A stretch of 64,000 nucleotides of DNA. Source: Prolixibacteraceae bacterium (GTDB taxonomy: Bacteria; Bacteroidota; Bacteroidia; Bacteroidales; Prolixibacteraceae). The position numbers and the translations under genes were made by a program. The first letter of the stretch is position 1. Every line of letters starts with the position of its first letter. Shown here piece by piece: positions 17,858 to 27,360 of the stretch. The notes below the pieces were generated by a model. That model was not told the DNA's origin. It ran no database searches and worked only from the letters and a program-made list of their open reading frames with translations. The stretch lies in assembly GCA_023229575.1 (NCBI GenBank), contig JALNYZ010000005.1:1-64000 (forward strand), in the 5' to 3' direction.

Positions 17858-18313
17858 ATGAGAACTACATTATTTGCCACAATGGTCCTATTCTGTTCGT
17901 TGCAGCTAATGGCTCAAAGACACATGGACCCAAAAATAATTGAGGCGATCAAAATCAAGAAAGTAGCCTTTATCACTGGACAGGTAGGACTTACTTCAAA
18001 TGAGAGCCAGAAGTTCTGGCCTGTGTACAATGAACTTGAAAAAGCGAGAATGGATTTGATGGACCGCAAAAGGGACCTGGAAGAATCTACCGAAGACAAT
18101 ACTGTTAAAAGTGATGAAACCTACAAAAAACTGGCAGGCGAAATGGTTGGGGTGCACATGAAAGAGGCGAAACTTATTGAAGAGTACAATACAAAATTTC
18201 TCTCTGTTTTGCCAGCCGAGAAGGTCGTAAAACTCTATCGGTCAGAACGCAAATTCAGGTCATACCTGATGCAGGAGATGAGAAACAAGGGCAATAATAA
18301 GCCGGGGAAATAA
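17858..18313 (+). CDS. Periplasmic CpxP/Spy-like helical protein
   Basis: 151 residues with a clear signal peptide (LFATMVLFCSLQLMAQ). The mature part is charged and helical, with the pattern ITGQVGLTSNESQKFWPVYNELE that recalls LTxxQ-type sensors (Spy, CpxP, CnrX). In such systems a periplasmic helical protein signals metal or folding stress to the anti-sigma factor. The start is the ATG at 17858, one base after the upstream stop; a longer in-frame extension to 17693 overlaps the preceding gene and is rejected. Repeat-like TAAGGACAAGG / AAGGATAAAG words start at its stop codon. Confidence 0.7.
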   Translation: MRTTLFATMVLFCSLQLMAQRHMDPKIIEAIKIKKVAFITGQVGLTSNESQKFWPVYNELEKARMDLMDRKRDLEESTEDNTVKSDETYKKLAGEMVGVHMKEAKLIEEYNTKFLSVLPAEKVVKLYRSERKFRSYLMQEMRNKGNNKPGK

Positions 18314-18335
18314 GGACAAGGTAAAAGGATAAAGT

Positions 18336-18371
18336 AAAAAAACGCTGCAAATCAACATTGCAGCGTTTTTT
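18336..18371. terminator. Bidirectional terminator between the sigma operon and hisS
   Basis: Arms AAAAAAACGCTGCAA (18336-18350) and TTGCAGCGTTTTTT (18358-18371) around a 7-nt loop, with T-tracts in both orientations. It lies between two convergent genes. Confidence 0.85.
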
Positions 18372-18415
18372 ATCTAGTGATCAATGAGTTAAGGCTTTAT
18401 TCAGTTCGAATGCCA

Positions 18416-18471
18416 CTTTATCCTTTTTACTTTATCCTTTATCCTTTTTACTTTATCCTTTATCCTTTTTT
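18416..18471. repeat. Heptamer array (CTTTATC/CTTTTTA)8
   Basis: Eight heptads in strict register: CTTTATC, CTTTTTA, CTTTATC, CTTTATC, CTTTTTA, CTTTATC, CTTTATC, CTTTTTT. The hisS stop codon (18460-18462) and its last codons KKG lie inside it. A related inverse word (AAGGATAAAG) follows the CpxP-like gene at about 18325, and the same CTTTATC unit recurs at 44632-44659. Confidence 0.9.
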
Positions 18472-19827
18472 TATGAAATCAACAAGCAAGTTCGCCTTAA
18501 TTGAGATTTGTTCGCCACTTTCCATGTTTTTCACAGTAACCTCATTGTTGGCAATTTCGGCTTCCCCTGCCAGCACGACATACTTGACACCCTTTCTATT
18601 GGCGTAGTTCATCTGCTTTTTCATCTTCTCATCGGATGGAAATATTTCGGAAGCAATTTCTGCCCTACGAACTTGTTCAAGTAACGGTAGGCAATAGTTC
18701 TCTTCCGTTTTTCCGAAATTGACAAAGAGCACTTTGGTTGAGACCGTTTGGTCCCTGGGGAAAAGCTTTAATTGTTCCATCACGTCGTAGATCCTGTCAG
18801 CTCCAAATGAGATACCGACCCCGGAGATATCAGGCAAACCAAAAATTCCTGTCAGGTCATCGTATCTTCCACCTCCGGTAATGGAACCTATCTGGACATC
18901 ACTTGCCTTCACTTCGAAGATGGCGCCGGTGTAATAATTTAATCCCCTGGCCAGGGTGAGATCCAATTCGACCGAGGTAGCCACATGCCCGGTTTTCAGA
19001 TAGCCGAAGATGGTCCTTAATTCTTCTACACCTTTGCTTCCGGTTTCTGACGAAGCAATGACCTGTTCGATCTTCTCAAGCTTCTCATCGTTGTTGCCCG
19101 AAAGATTGAGAATCGGTTGAAGTTTTTTGATGGCAGATTCAGAAACTCCCTTTTCTGACAACTCTTCATTGACCTTGTCCAAACCGATTTTCTCAAGTTT
19201 GTCAATGGCGATGGTGATGTCGATGATCCTGTCTGCTTCGCCAATGGTTTCGGCTATTCCGGCCAACACCTTTCTGTTATTGATTTTGACGGTGACGTTA
19301 ATGCCAAGCCGTGTAAAAATAGTGTCTACAATTTGTATCAATTCATATTCATTGAGTAAGGAATTTGAACCGATGATATCTACATCGCACTGGTAAAATT
19401 CGCGGTACCGTCCCTTTTGCGGCCGATCGGCGCGCCATACCGGCTGAATCTGGTAGCGACGGAATGGGAAATTAATATCGTTTTGGTACTGCACCACGTA
19501 ACGCGCAAAGGGTACGGTAAGGTCATACCTAAGGCCTTTTTCGGATATTTGAAAGGTAGTTTTGAGACTATTTTTTGCGGACAGGTCATTTTCGTTGGCC
19601 TTCGCAAGAAAGTCGCCTGAATTGAGTATTTTGAACAACAGCTTATCTCCCTCTTCCCCATATTTTCCGGTTAGTGTAGAGAGATTTTCCAAGGCTGGTG
19701 TCTCTATCTGCTGAAAACCATACAATTTAAAAACAGCTTTAACAGTATCGAAAATATAGTTTCTTCGGGCCATTTCAAGCGGTGAAAAATCGCGCGTGCC
19801 TTTGGGAATCGAAGGTTTCTGAGCCAT
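18460..19827 (-). CDS. hisS: Histidyl-tRNA synthetase
   Basis: 455 residues, class II aminoacyl-tRNA synthetase. Visible blocks are KGTRDFSP at the N-terminus, motif 2 RPQKGRYREFYQCDVDIIG, the histidine motif LARGLNYYTG, motif 3-region GGGRYDDL and FGADRIYD. The C-terminal anticodon-binding domain ends LLVDFIKKG, where the coding sequence runs into a heptamer array that supplies the stop codon. A TAAATTTG box lies about 30 bp upstream of the ATG. Confidence 0.97.
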   Translation of the reverse strand: MAQKPSIPKGTRDFSPLEMARRNYIFDTVKAVFKLYGFQQIETPALENLSTLTGKYGEEGDKLLFKILNSGDFLAKANENDLSAKNSLKTTFQISEKGLRYDLTVPFARYVVQYQNDINFPFRRYQIQPVWRADRPQKGRYREFYQCDVDIIGSNSLLNEYELIQIVDTIFTRLGINVTVKINNRKVLAGIAETIGEADRIIDITIAIDKLEKIGLDKVNEELSEKGVSESAIKKLQPILNLSGNNDEKLEKIEQVIASSETGSKGVEELRTIFGYLKTGHVATSVELDLTLARGLNYYTGAIFEVKASDVQIGSITGGGRYDDLTGIFGLPDISGVGISFGADRIYDVMEQLKLFPRDQTVSTKVLFVNFGKTEENYCLPLLEQVRRAEIASEIFPSDEKMKKQMNYANRKGVKYVVLAGEAEIANNEVTVKNMESGEQISIKANLLVDFIKKG

Positions 19828-19913
19828 ATCGCATTACTTTGTGGATCGGCAAATTTAGTGATATTATATAAAAGAAAGTTCCCAAAATTTTAGTTACGAG
19901 CTAATAAAAAAGA

Positions 19914-19972
19914 AAGTTCCCAAAGTTTTGGTTACGAGCTAATTTCACTCGTAACCAAAACTTTGGGAACTT
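19914..19972. terminator. Perfect 25-bp inverted repeat downstream of the TonB receptor
   Basis: Arms at 19914-19938 and 19948-19972 are exact inverse complements over 25 bp, with a 9-nt loop; the core is AAGTTCCCAAAGTTTTGG. It lies just beyond the receptor's stop codon (19992). A diverged direct copy of one arm (AAGTTCCCAAAATTTTAG) stands at about 19876-19900, so the hairpin belongs to a duplicated repeat. It probably acts as a transcription terminator or 3' mRNA stabiliser. Confidence 0.7.
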
Positions 19973-19991
19973 TGGGAAAACTTACGATTAA

Positions 19992-22900
19992 TTAGTTGAA
20001 GATGTAACGAATCCCCAATTGCATCGAATAGGTTGAACTATAACCAACGTTATCGCGATAGGTATTTTTAAGCATCTGATTGCTGTTGTAAGGATTAAGC
20101 CTGAATGTCGGTTTTACAGTACCACCTGAAACTACACTGGAATTGTTTGTAGGGATCAGAATATTGTTTTGGTTGTAGAAGTCGGCAATTCCCCAATTTT
20201 TGTTGATCAGGTTGCCAACATTCAGGATATCAAGACTTACCTGGATGGTATTGCGTTTGCCACCAACTTTTACGAAGATTTCCTGCATCAGCTTGGCATC
20301 AAACTGGTTTCTCCAGGGGATCAAAGCTCCATTGCGTTCAGCATATTTGCCGATGCGGCTACGAAGGTATTTATCCTGGTTAATATAGCTGAAGAAGGAC
20401 GTACTCTGTGCCGCAGCCGTCCATAGGACATTGGCTCCGCTTGCATCTTTTACGGTTTGATCCACAAAGGTAATTTCGGATGCATTCTTAGGAACATAGA
20501 TAAGGTTGTTCGAACCGGCACCATCCCGAACGATGTTGCTGGAATAAACATAGGAGAAACGTCCCTGCGAACCACCTTCATAAACAACAGACAAAGTTGT
20601 GGCCATCGTTTTAAGGTACTCAAACTTGTAAGAAGCAGAAGCAATTACCCTGTTAGGAACAACATAACTGGCATAGCTGAGTTCCTCGCTGTTGGCTCCA
20701 TTCACATTGGCATTGCCATTCCATGCAGATGAGGCCTGGTCGCCACTACCATCAACCAAATTTCTGGCATCACTATGGGTATAAGCTATCATACCGGTAA
20801 ATCCACTGGCGAATGCTTTTTCAAGTTTGGCAGTTAAAGAGTAGTAATACCCTTTGTTCCTGTTTTCAAGTACAATAGGGGACATACCATTGCTGGCTAT
20901 TGCATTTCCGGTTGTAATTGTTTTACCATCTGTACTAAGCGTTTGATAGTAGGCATTTCCCCTGGTAGTGGATGAAGTAACAGGATAGATCAATCGGTTA
21001 TCCGGATATCCTGCAATGTTCAAAGGTACTCCGGGTTTCAGTCCACGGTTTACAAAAAATGCAGTGTTGATATCTTTGTTGTAGATACCCTCCAGGCTTC
21101 CCTTCAAACCAAATGGAAGTTTGGCATCCATGGCCAAACTGCTCTTCCAGGATTGTGGCATTTTGAAATCTTTGGATATAATGGTAAATGTACTTGGAGC
21201 GATCTGGCCGACTGCGGGTTGGGTAGTGGGATAGTACGCATTCATTTCAGGTTTGAATGGGCCTGGTACATTGGCCTGTCCGGCATAGGTCATGGTGGTT
21301 TGCACCATTCCGGCATCTCCAACCTGGCTGACGACCCATACAAAAGGTACGCGACCGGTGAAAATGCCTGTTCCTCCCCTAAGTACCAAAGAACGGTCTT
21401 CTTTGATGTTGTAATTGAATCCAATACGCGGAGATAACATCACTTTGGATTGTGGCAATGTAGCGCTACTATACTTATTGGTGCCGAAAGTAAGGTTCTC
21501 AATCATTGGATGCGCTGCTACCGGTTGAGAGAATGTTGGAAGGTCTGCACGCAAACCGGCTACAACTTTCAATTTGGGATTTACAGTCAATTCATCCTGA
21601 ATGTATGCCGAATATTGTCCAAATTTGAAACTAGGGAAAGCCTGTGCATATCCCGGAGTGTTGGAGAAAGTAATACCAAAATCGGCAGGTTTTGCCCCAC
21701 TTGTAAAATCGGTCCACGAGTTGAAGACATAGAAGCTGGTCCCAAAACGCATAAAACCATTCTTTGTTTCATTTGCTTCATATTGAAGACCTGCGGTAAA
21801 GCTATTTTTGCCCATTGACCATGAAATATCATCGGTGATGGTAGTTGTTTTTACCTGGCGCAAATTTCCATAGGAAAAAAGTTCTGTTCCGAAGGAAACA
21901 TAAGGTTTACCACCGCTTAGAATATCAACAAAAGGAAAGATTTTACCATCTGTACTTCGTGGTTCATCCTGGAATGAATTGGTATAACGCAAGGTATTCA
22001 GGTATTTGCCGTTACCGAGGGTAGAGTTCAACTCGGCTGACAATGAACTGAAATTGGTTTCAGTATAATAGCCTGAATTTTTGTACCACATGGCATCCAT
22101 ACCTGTACGGGTACCGGTATAGATGGAGGAGAAGGGTGAAGTTGAAGTACTTGGCGAACTTGGGGATTTGGCCTTGGTTTGGCTGTATCGAATGTTGAAT
22201 TTGTGGTTTCTGCTAATGTTCCAGTCTACACGCGCCAACATTTTGGAAGCCGGACTATCGTTGGAATATCCCTGATAAGGCCCTGTTGCATACCCATATG
22301 TGTCGAGAAGATATTTACTGATCATATCCATATCTGACTGGGTAGGACGGGCAACGTTAACTCCATCTGCAGGAGCAGCTGCGGTTGCGGCAACCCTGGG
22401 AGGACCGGGAACAGTATTCTTTTCCGATTCGTAATTCACAAAAAAGAAAAGTTTATTTTTGATGATAGGTCCACCCAAACGGAATCCATACATTTTATAG
22501 CTTGATGGATTCTTGACGAAAGTAGCATCGCCAACTTTATTGCCTTTGTATTTTTCACTTGCCATGTAGTTGTAGGCCGAACCGGTAAATTCATTACTGC
22601 CGGAGCGTGTGACCGCATTGACAGATGCACCAATAAATCCACTTTGTCTGACATCAAAAGGAGTAATGTTGACAGAAATCTGGTCGATGGCATCCAGTGA
22701 TATTGGTGAGCCGCCTGCCGGAAGATTGGTTCCGATGCCGAAAGCATTGTTGAACTGGGCTCCGTCGACAGTGATGTAGTTTTGACGGTAGTTTCCTCCA
22801 CCGATAGTCATTCCGCTTGATTGTGGCGTGAGTCGGGTCACATCATTGATGGACCTGTTGACCGACGGCATCATGGTGATTTGACGTGTCGAAACGTTCA

Positions 22901-23315
22901 TGGAAGCGCCATTTTTCTCTGAATTGTAGGGAGAAGGTCTTATACCAACCACTGTTACCTCTCCAACAGTAGCAGTGCTTTCCTTCAAAGTGGTATTTAA
23001 TACATATGATTCGCCCAGTGCAAGTGTAATATCAGTGAAAGAGGCTTTTGCATAGCCTACAAAAGTGATGTCTACCTTGTAGGGCCCTCCCGTACGCATG
23101 CCCTGCAAACTGTATCGACCGTCGGCATTGGTGACAGTTCCATACTGAGTACCTGAGGGAACATGGACCGCAACTATGGCGGCACCTGGAAGTGATTCGT
23201 TGCCACTGGTAACCCGTCCGCTTATTCCGGAGGAGGTAACCTGGGCAATGGCTGTTACAAACATGCTTGCAAATAGTACAATAGTCAAGCAGGGCTTTAA
23301 AAAGTTGTTTTTCAT
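19992..23315 (-). CDS. TonB-dependent receptor with N-terminal carboxypeptidase-regulatory-like domain (Oar/OmpA-like)
   Basis: 1107 residues. Signal peptide (LTIVLFASMFVTAIAQ), then a CarboxypepD_reg-like beta-sandwich (about 25-110; GISGRVTSGNESLPGAAIV, DGRYSLQGMR), a plug domain with RSINDVTRLTPQSSG, then a long aromatic-rich barrel ending in LGIRYIFN with a terminal aromatic-x-aromatic type signal. This resembles the Oar-type receptors of about 1000-1100 residues and not SusC; no SusD partner is adjacent. The ligand is unknown. It acts in the outer membrane with TonB-ExbBD. Transcribed alone, with a large hairpin after the stop. Confidence 0.9.
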   Translation of the reverse strand: MKNNFLKPCLTIVLFASMFVTAIAQVTSSGISGRVTSGNESLPGAAIVAVHVPSGTQYGTVTNADGRYSLQGMRTGGPYKVDITFVGYAKASFTDITLALGESYVLNTTLKESTATVGEVTVVGIRPSPYNSEKNGASMNVSTRQITMMPSVNRSINDVTRLTPQSSGMTIGGGNYRQNYITVDGAQFNNAFGIGTNLPAGGSPISLDAIDQISVNITPFDVRQSGFIGASVNAVTRSGSNEFTGSAYNYMASEKYKGNKVGDATFVKNPSSYKMYGFRLGGPIIKNKLFFFVNYESEKNTVPGPPRVAATAAAPADGVNVARPTQSDMDMISKYLLDTYGYATGPYQGYSNDSPASKMLARVDWNISRNHKFNIRYSQTKAKSPSSPSTSTSPFSSIYTGTRTGMDAMWYKNSGYYTETNFSSLSAELNSTLGNGKYLNTLRYTNSFQDEPRSTDGKIFPFVDILSGGKPYVSFGTELFSYGNLRQVKTTTITDDISWSMGKNSFTAGLQYEANETKNGFMRFGTSFYVFNSWTDFTSGAKPADFGITFSNTPGYAQAFPSFKFGQYSAYIQDELTVNPKLKVVAGLRADLPTFSQPVAAHPMIENLTFGTNKYSSATLPQSKVMLSPRIGFNYNIKEDRSLVLRGGTGIFTGRVPFVWVVSQVGDAGMVQTTMTYAGQANVPGPFKPEMNAYYPTTQPAVGQIAPSTFTIISKDFKMPQSWKSSLAMDAKLPFGLKGSLEGIYNKDINTAFFVNRGLKPGVPLNIAGYPDNRLIYPVTSSTTRGNAYYQTLSTDGKTITTGNAIASNGMSPIVLENRNKGYYYSLTAKLEKAFASGFTGMIAYTHSDARNLVDGSGDQASSAWNGNANVNGANSEELSYASYVVPNRVIASASYKFEYLKTMATTLSVVYEGGSQGRFSYVYSSNIVRDGAGSNNLIYVPKNASEITFVDQTVKDASGANVLWTAAAQSTSFFSYINQDKYLRSRIGKYAERNGALIPWRNQFDAKLMQEIFVKVGGKRNTIQVSLDILNVGNLINKNWGIADFYNQNNILIPTNNSSVVSGGTVKPTFRLNPYNSNQMLKNTYRDNVGYSSTYSMQLGIRYIFN

Positions 23316-23669
23316 TAATGATAATTTTAATTACACATTGTTAGCTTAAACTTCGATAGGTTATATTCGTGATCTTATTTTAACATTTATTAGTAGATCC
23401 AATTTGGTACGACTTAACTTTAAAGGTTATTAGACTTTTCGCACAAAGTAGCCAAACGTCACCAAATATAATGATACCTATTGATTTAATTCTATGACTG
23501 AAGTTAGTTGTGGTTATTTTTTTATTAACTTTTTACCATAATTTATTAACATTTTTTATCATTACTGTTAATTTGTTCGAAAACCTATGCGCCAACTTTA
23601 TATCAAATATAAAAATGTTGTCATGATACAGGATGATTTTATATTTTTGCACCTTCATAATGTGATAAA
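23316..23669. other. Divergent intergenic region, TonB receptor / nadA
   Basis: 354 bp, strongly A+T-rich, between divergent genes. Only the nadA promoter (23618-23649) could be recognised. Repeated TTATTAAC words occur at about 23520-23555. Confidence 0.5.
23618..23649 (+). promoter_or_regulatory. nadA promoter
   Basis: -33 TTG at 23618-23620 and -7 TATTTTTG at 23642-23649 with a 21-bp spacer, fitting the Bacteroidota consensus TTG-N19..21-TAnnTTTG. The ATG follows 20 bp after the -7 box. Confidence 0.65.
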
Positions 23670-24659
23670 ATGAAGGATACCTACTCAAAGTTGATCGATC
23701 AATGTGGTTTTGTAGACCTGCCGGTTTCATCGGTTATTGATTATATCACTGAAATTGACAGGCTAAAAAGAGAGAAAAATGCTATAATTCTTGGGCATTA
23801 TTACCTAACTCCTGAATTACAGGACCTTGCCGATTTTTTGGGAGATTCATTGGCCCTTGCACAACAGGCAGAAGCCACAACTGCCGATATAATTTTGTTT
23901 GTTGGGGTTCATTTTATGGCCGAAACGGCTAAAATTTTAAATCCTGGTAAAAAAGTGCTGGTACCGGACATGAAGGCGGGCTGTTCACTGGCCGATTCGG
24001 CACCGGCCCCTGAATTTAAGCAGTTCCTCGATCAACATCCGGATCATGTGGTGATTTCTTACATCAATTGTTCTGCCGAAATCAAGGCACTCTCGGATGT
24101 AATCGTTACATCATCAAATGCAAAAAAAATAGTGGAATCTTTTCCCATGGATCAAAAGATAATTTTCGCCCCGGATAGAAATCTGGGCAATTATCTCAAC
24201 GCTGTTACAGGAAGGGAGATGGTACTATGGGATGGCGCCTGCATGGTTCATGAAAAATATTCATTGGAAAAGATTATTGGACTTAAAAACGATCATCCTG
24301 ATGCCGTGTTGATATCCCATCCTGAATGTGAAAGGCCAATTCTACTGGTTTCAGAATTTGTTGGTTCGACAACGGCACTTTTAAACTATGTTACCACGAG
24401 TGAGGAGACAAAATTCATTGTTGCCACGGAAAGTGGAATTCTTCATCAGATGAAGTCCAAATGTCCCGATAAGATTTTTATGCCTGCACCATCCATTGAT
24501 GCAACTTGTGGTTGTAATGATTGCAGTTTCATGAAGTTAAACACACTCAAAAAGCTTTATCTTGCCTTGCGTTATGAGCAACCTGAGATCATCCTTAGGG
24601 AAGAGTTAATGGTCAAAGCAAAGATGCCCATACTTAGAATGCTCGAACTATCCAAATAG
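23670..24659 (+). CDS. nadA: Quinolinate synthase
   Basis: Condenses iminoaspartate with dihydroxyacetone phosphate in de novo NAD synthesis, using a [4Fe-4S] cluster. 329 residues. The cluster cysteines can be placed in KAGCSLADS, WDGACMVHE and DATCGCNDCSFMKLN. Substrate motifs ILGHYYL and VGVHFMAETAKI are present. nadB and nadC are not in the window. Promoter as listed. Confidence 0.97.
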   Translation: MKDTYSKLIDQCGFVDLPVSSVIDYITEIDRLKREKNAIILGHYYLTPELQDLADFLGDSLALAQQAEATTADIILFVGVHFMAETAKILNPGKKVLVPDMKAGCSLADSAPAPEFKQFLDQHPDHVVISYINCSAEIKALSDVIVTSSNAKKIVESFPMDQKIIFAPDRNLGNYLNAVTGREMVLWDGACMVHEKYSLEKIIGLKNDHPDAVLISHPECERPILLVSEFVGSTTALLNYVTTSEETKFIVATESGILHQMKSKCPDKIFMPAPSIDATCGCNDCSFMKLNTLKKLYLALRYEQPEIILREELMVKAKMPILRMLELSK

Positions 24660-24782
24660 TTGTTAAAACAGCCTTTCCAAGGGGGAATAAATCATCAAAA
24701 GACGAAATTCTCCCTAAAATTTCTTTTCTTTGTCAGGCTGTTTTGAGTCTTTCTCAAAGCAATCAATGAAACATTACCGTGA

Positions 24783-26126
24783 ATGAGAAAAAATAATTTA
24801 TTGATTTACGTCCTCTTTGTTGCACTGGGCTTTACCATATTTTCCTGCAAAAAAAGTAGTACAACAACAGAACCAACGATTGTCCCTGCCAATATCTTTA
24901 ACAGCAGTATCAATATCTATTCCAGTGGCAACGATACTACCCTACAGCGGTTTTTGAATGGAAAATACAATACAATCAAAGGAAGTCTGATTTTATCTTC
25001 CTCTGATGTAATTGATTACAAAAAATATTTTGTAAATCTTGTAGAGGTGCAAGGATCTGTTACACTCTATAAAGTTCCCAACAAAGATTTATCCTTTTTG
25101 TCTACTCTCAGGAACATCGTTGGAAATTTTCAAGTTTCTTCCTGTCCGGAGCTGGTCTCTTTTAATGGTGTTGCTGCCCTGGATACGATTGGATCTTCTT
25201 TGATTGTTGAAAGAAATCCCAAGTTGGTGAATTTTGCAGGATTGGAGCAAATCCAGAAGGTTTCGTCAATTACAGTTACAGCCAATCCTTCGCTTGTCTC
25301 GTTTTCTGGTCTTCAGAATTTAACAACAATGACAGGATCACTCGGAATTTACCAGAATCCTGTTCTTACTTCTCTCATTGGATTAACAGGGTTGACTTCC
25401 ATTGGAGGGGATATGAACATCAGCGAAAATCCTAATTTTACCGGCTTCACAGGGCTAGCCAATCTTCTTGAGATTAAAGGTACCCTCTCTTTGACAACAT
25501 TACCTCAGCTTAAAAGTCTGTCTAATCTCATTCCGGTCAACGATACAATTTCATCCATTTCGATTGTTGATTGCAACGGATTGACCAATTTGCAGGGTTT
25601 GAGCAACATTCCGTGCATCAAAAGTAATTTGAACATTGTCTCATGTAACAATCTTGATAACCTGACCGGCTTGTCAAAAATTGATACCATCAAAGGTACT
25701 GTTGTATTGAATAAGCTTGAGAAACTGAGCTCTTTTACAGGCTTGAATGGAATTAAATATATCAAAAAAGATGTTCGTATTTCTGAATGTAACGGCACTG
25801 CCGGACTGAATGGATTCGCCCTTCTGGATAGTATTGGAGGGGACTTTTTGGTACAGGACAATGCTGCGTTGGCTAATTTTAAAGGTTTTGAAAAAGTAAA
25901 AACCATCAGAGGTAAGGTTGAAATTCTCGAGAATAGTTCACTTAACTCCCTGGATGGTCTTGAAAACCTAAAAAACGCCAGAAGTTCACTGGATATCTAT
26001 TACAATTCAAACCTATCGGGATATTGCGCCATCAAGGCCTTGGTCCTTTCCGGTACCGCTTACATCAGCCAGAATAAGTATACTCCTACCTGGGCTCAAA
26101 TAAAAGCAGGGAATTGCTCGAGATAG
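24783..26126 (+). CDS. Lipoprotein with receptor-L-domain-like leucine-rich repeats
   Basis: 447 residues. Lipoprotein signal with lipobox ending FSC (Cys about 22), followed by a Ser/Thr-rich linker. The rest is a solenoid of about 23-28-residue repeats with the pattern N-P-x-L-x-S-F-x-G-L-x-x-L-x-x-I-x-G-x-L, as in receptor L-domain/BspA-like surface proteins. It lacks a type IX C-terminal domain, so membrane anchoring is by the lipid. The ligand is unknown; such proteins often serve adhesion. The stop codon forms part of a perfect terminator stem shared with ilvE. Confidence 0.8.
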   Translation: MRKNNLLIYVLFVALGFTIFSCKKSSTTTEPTIVPANIFNSSINIYSSGNDTTLQRFLNGKYNTIKGSLILSSSDVIDYKKYFVNLVEVQGSVTLYKVPNKDLSFLSTLRNIVGNFQVSSCPELVSFNGVAALDTIGSSLIVERNPKLVNFAGLEQIQKVSSITVTANPSLVSFSGLQNLTTMTGSLGIYQNPVLTSLIGLTGLTSIGGDMNISENPNFTGFTGLANLLEIKGTLSLTTLPQLKSLSNLIPVNDTISSISIVDCNGLTNLQGLSNIPCIKSNLNIVSCNNLDNLTGLSKIDTIKGTVVLNKLEKLSSFTGLNGIKYIKKDVRISECNGTAGLNGFALLDSIGGDFLVQDNAALANFKGFEKVKTIRGKVEILENSSLNSLDGLENLKNARSSLDIYYNSNLSGYCAIKALVLSGTAYISQNKYTPTWAQIKAGNCSR

Positions 26127-26171
26127 AATGAAATTACAAACGCCCTTCCGGGCGTTTGTAATTTCATTCTA
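26124..26171. terminator. Perfect bidirectional terminator containing both stop codons
   Basis: Exact 22-bp arms 26124-26145 and 26150-26171 around the loop TTCC; the stem core is ACAAACGCCC/GGGCGTTTGT. The TAG of the L-domain lipoprotein gene (26124-26126) and the TGA of the convergent ilvE (26164-26166) both lie inside the stem. It lacks a long T-tract. Confidence 0.8.
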
Positions 26172-27177
26172 TGATAACTGTCCAACCATGGATGTCATCT
26201 TCTGTCCCGTATTGTATTCCCCTAAGTTTTTCATAAAGTTTTACACTAATCTTTCCGGGTTCTGATCCAAAAAGGTACTCTTTGTTCAGATCGGCATCGT
26301 ACACCCTTTTGATAGGGGAAATAACTGCAGCCGTACCACAGGCTCCAATTTCGTCGAATTCCGTAAGTTCTTCGACTGGAATTGGACGCTCTTCAACTTC
26401 CATTCCCATATCCTTCGCCAGTTGCCTTAAACTCATGTTGGTAATGGAATGTAAGACGGATGTCGACTTGGGTGTGATGTATTTGTTTTGTTTTATTCCG
26501 AAAAAATTGGCAGGACCGCATTCATCCAGATATTTTTTCTCTTTGGCATCAAGGTATAATACTGCCGAGAATCCATTTTCGTGCGCTTTGTGACCTGAAA
26601 CCAGACTGGCAGCATAGTTTCCGCCCACTTTGAATGTCCCTGTTCCAAGCGGAGCTGCCCGGTCATATTCACGGTAGATAACCAGGTCTGTTGGTTTGAA
26701 CCCTTCCTTGAAGTATGGACCAACAGGCATCACAAAAATTATGAAAAGATATTCATCTGCCGGTTTTACACCAATTTGAGCACCGGTACCAATCAACAAT
26801 GGACGAATATACAAGGAGGCACCTGATTCGTAGGGTGGAACAAATCTTTCATTCAGGTGCACAGCCTTCCTCACTGCCTCCGTAAAGAGCGCGTTCGGAA
26901 CTTCGGCCATCATGATCCCTCTGGCGCTGTGCTGCATTCTTTTTGCATTCTCAATCATCCTGAATACCCGGATCTTGCCATCTTTGCCCCTGAAGGCCTT
27001 TAACCCTTCAAAGGCCTCCTGTCCGTAATGCAGGGAAGTAGCGGCCATATGTATATTAAGTATCTCTGAATCACTGACTTCAAGCTCTCCCCATGCTCCG
27101 TTCCGGAACCAGCTTCGAACGTTGTAATCAGTTTTGCTATAACCAAAAGCAAGGTTTTTCCAATCGATTGACTCCAT
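26164..27177 (-). CDS. ilvE: Branched-chain amino acid aminotransferase
   Basis: PLP enzyme of fold type IV that interconverts leucine, isoleucine and valine with their 2-oxo acids. 337 residues. The PLP lysine is in GTFKVGGNYAASL; other blocks are HYGQEAFEGLKAF, YIRPLLIGTG and GACGTAAVISPI. Start MESIDWKNL. The last codons form one arm of the perfect terminator shared with the convergent lipoprotein gene. Confidence 0.95.
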   Translation of the reverse strand: MESIDWKNLAFGYSKTDYNVRSWFRNGAWGELEVSDSEILNIHMAATSLHYGQEAFEGLKAFRGKDGKIRVFRMIENAKRMQHSARGIMMAEVPNALFTEAVRKAVHLNERFVPPYESGASLYIRPLLIGTGAQIGVKPADEYLFIIFVMPVGPYFKEGFKPTDLVIYREYDRAAPLGTGTFKVGGNYAASLVSGHKAHENGFSAVLYLDAKEKKYLDECGPANFFGIKQNKYITPKSTSVLHSITNMSLRQLAKDMGMEVEERPIPVEELTEFDEIGACGTAAVISPIKRVYDADLNKEYLFGSEPGKISVKLYEKLRGIQYGTEDDIHGWTVIIE

Positions 27178-27307
27178 GGCTGTATAAATTTACTACAAAA
27201 TTAAACTATTCTTTCAGTTATTCTGTTTTTGCACACATCTTGTTTGAAATGTTTTTTAATTCGAAATGTTTTCCGAATTACCAGGAAGCATCCTTCACCT
27301 TGGGCCA

Positions 27308-27360
27308 AACGATTCACAATCTGTAATTCGTAATTTTCAATCTTTAATTTGTAATTGTCT
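27308..27360. repeat. Degenerate AATTGTAATT/AATTTTCAATC array at a stop codon
   Basis: Successive words CACAATCTGTAATTCGTAATTT, then TCAATCTTTAATTTGTAATTG, form a low-complexity array of 7-10-mers. The final codons (QLQIKD) and the TGA (27337-27339) of the PQQ/DUF4091 gene are inside it. Confidence 0.55.
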
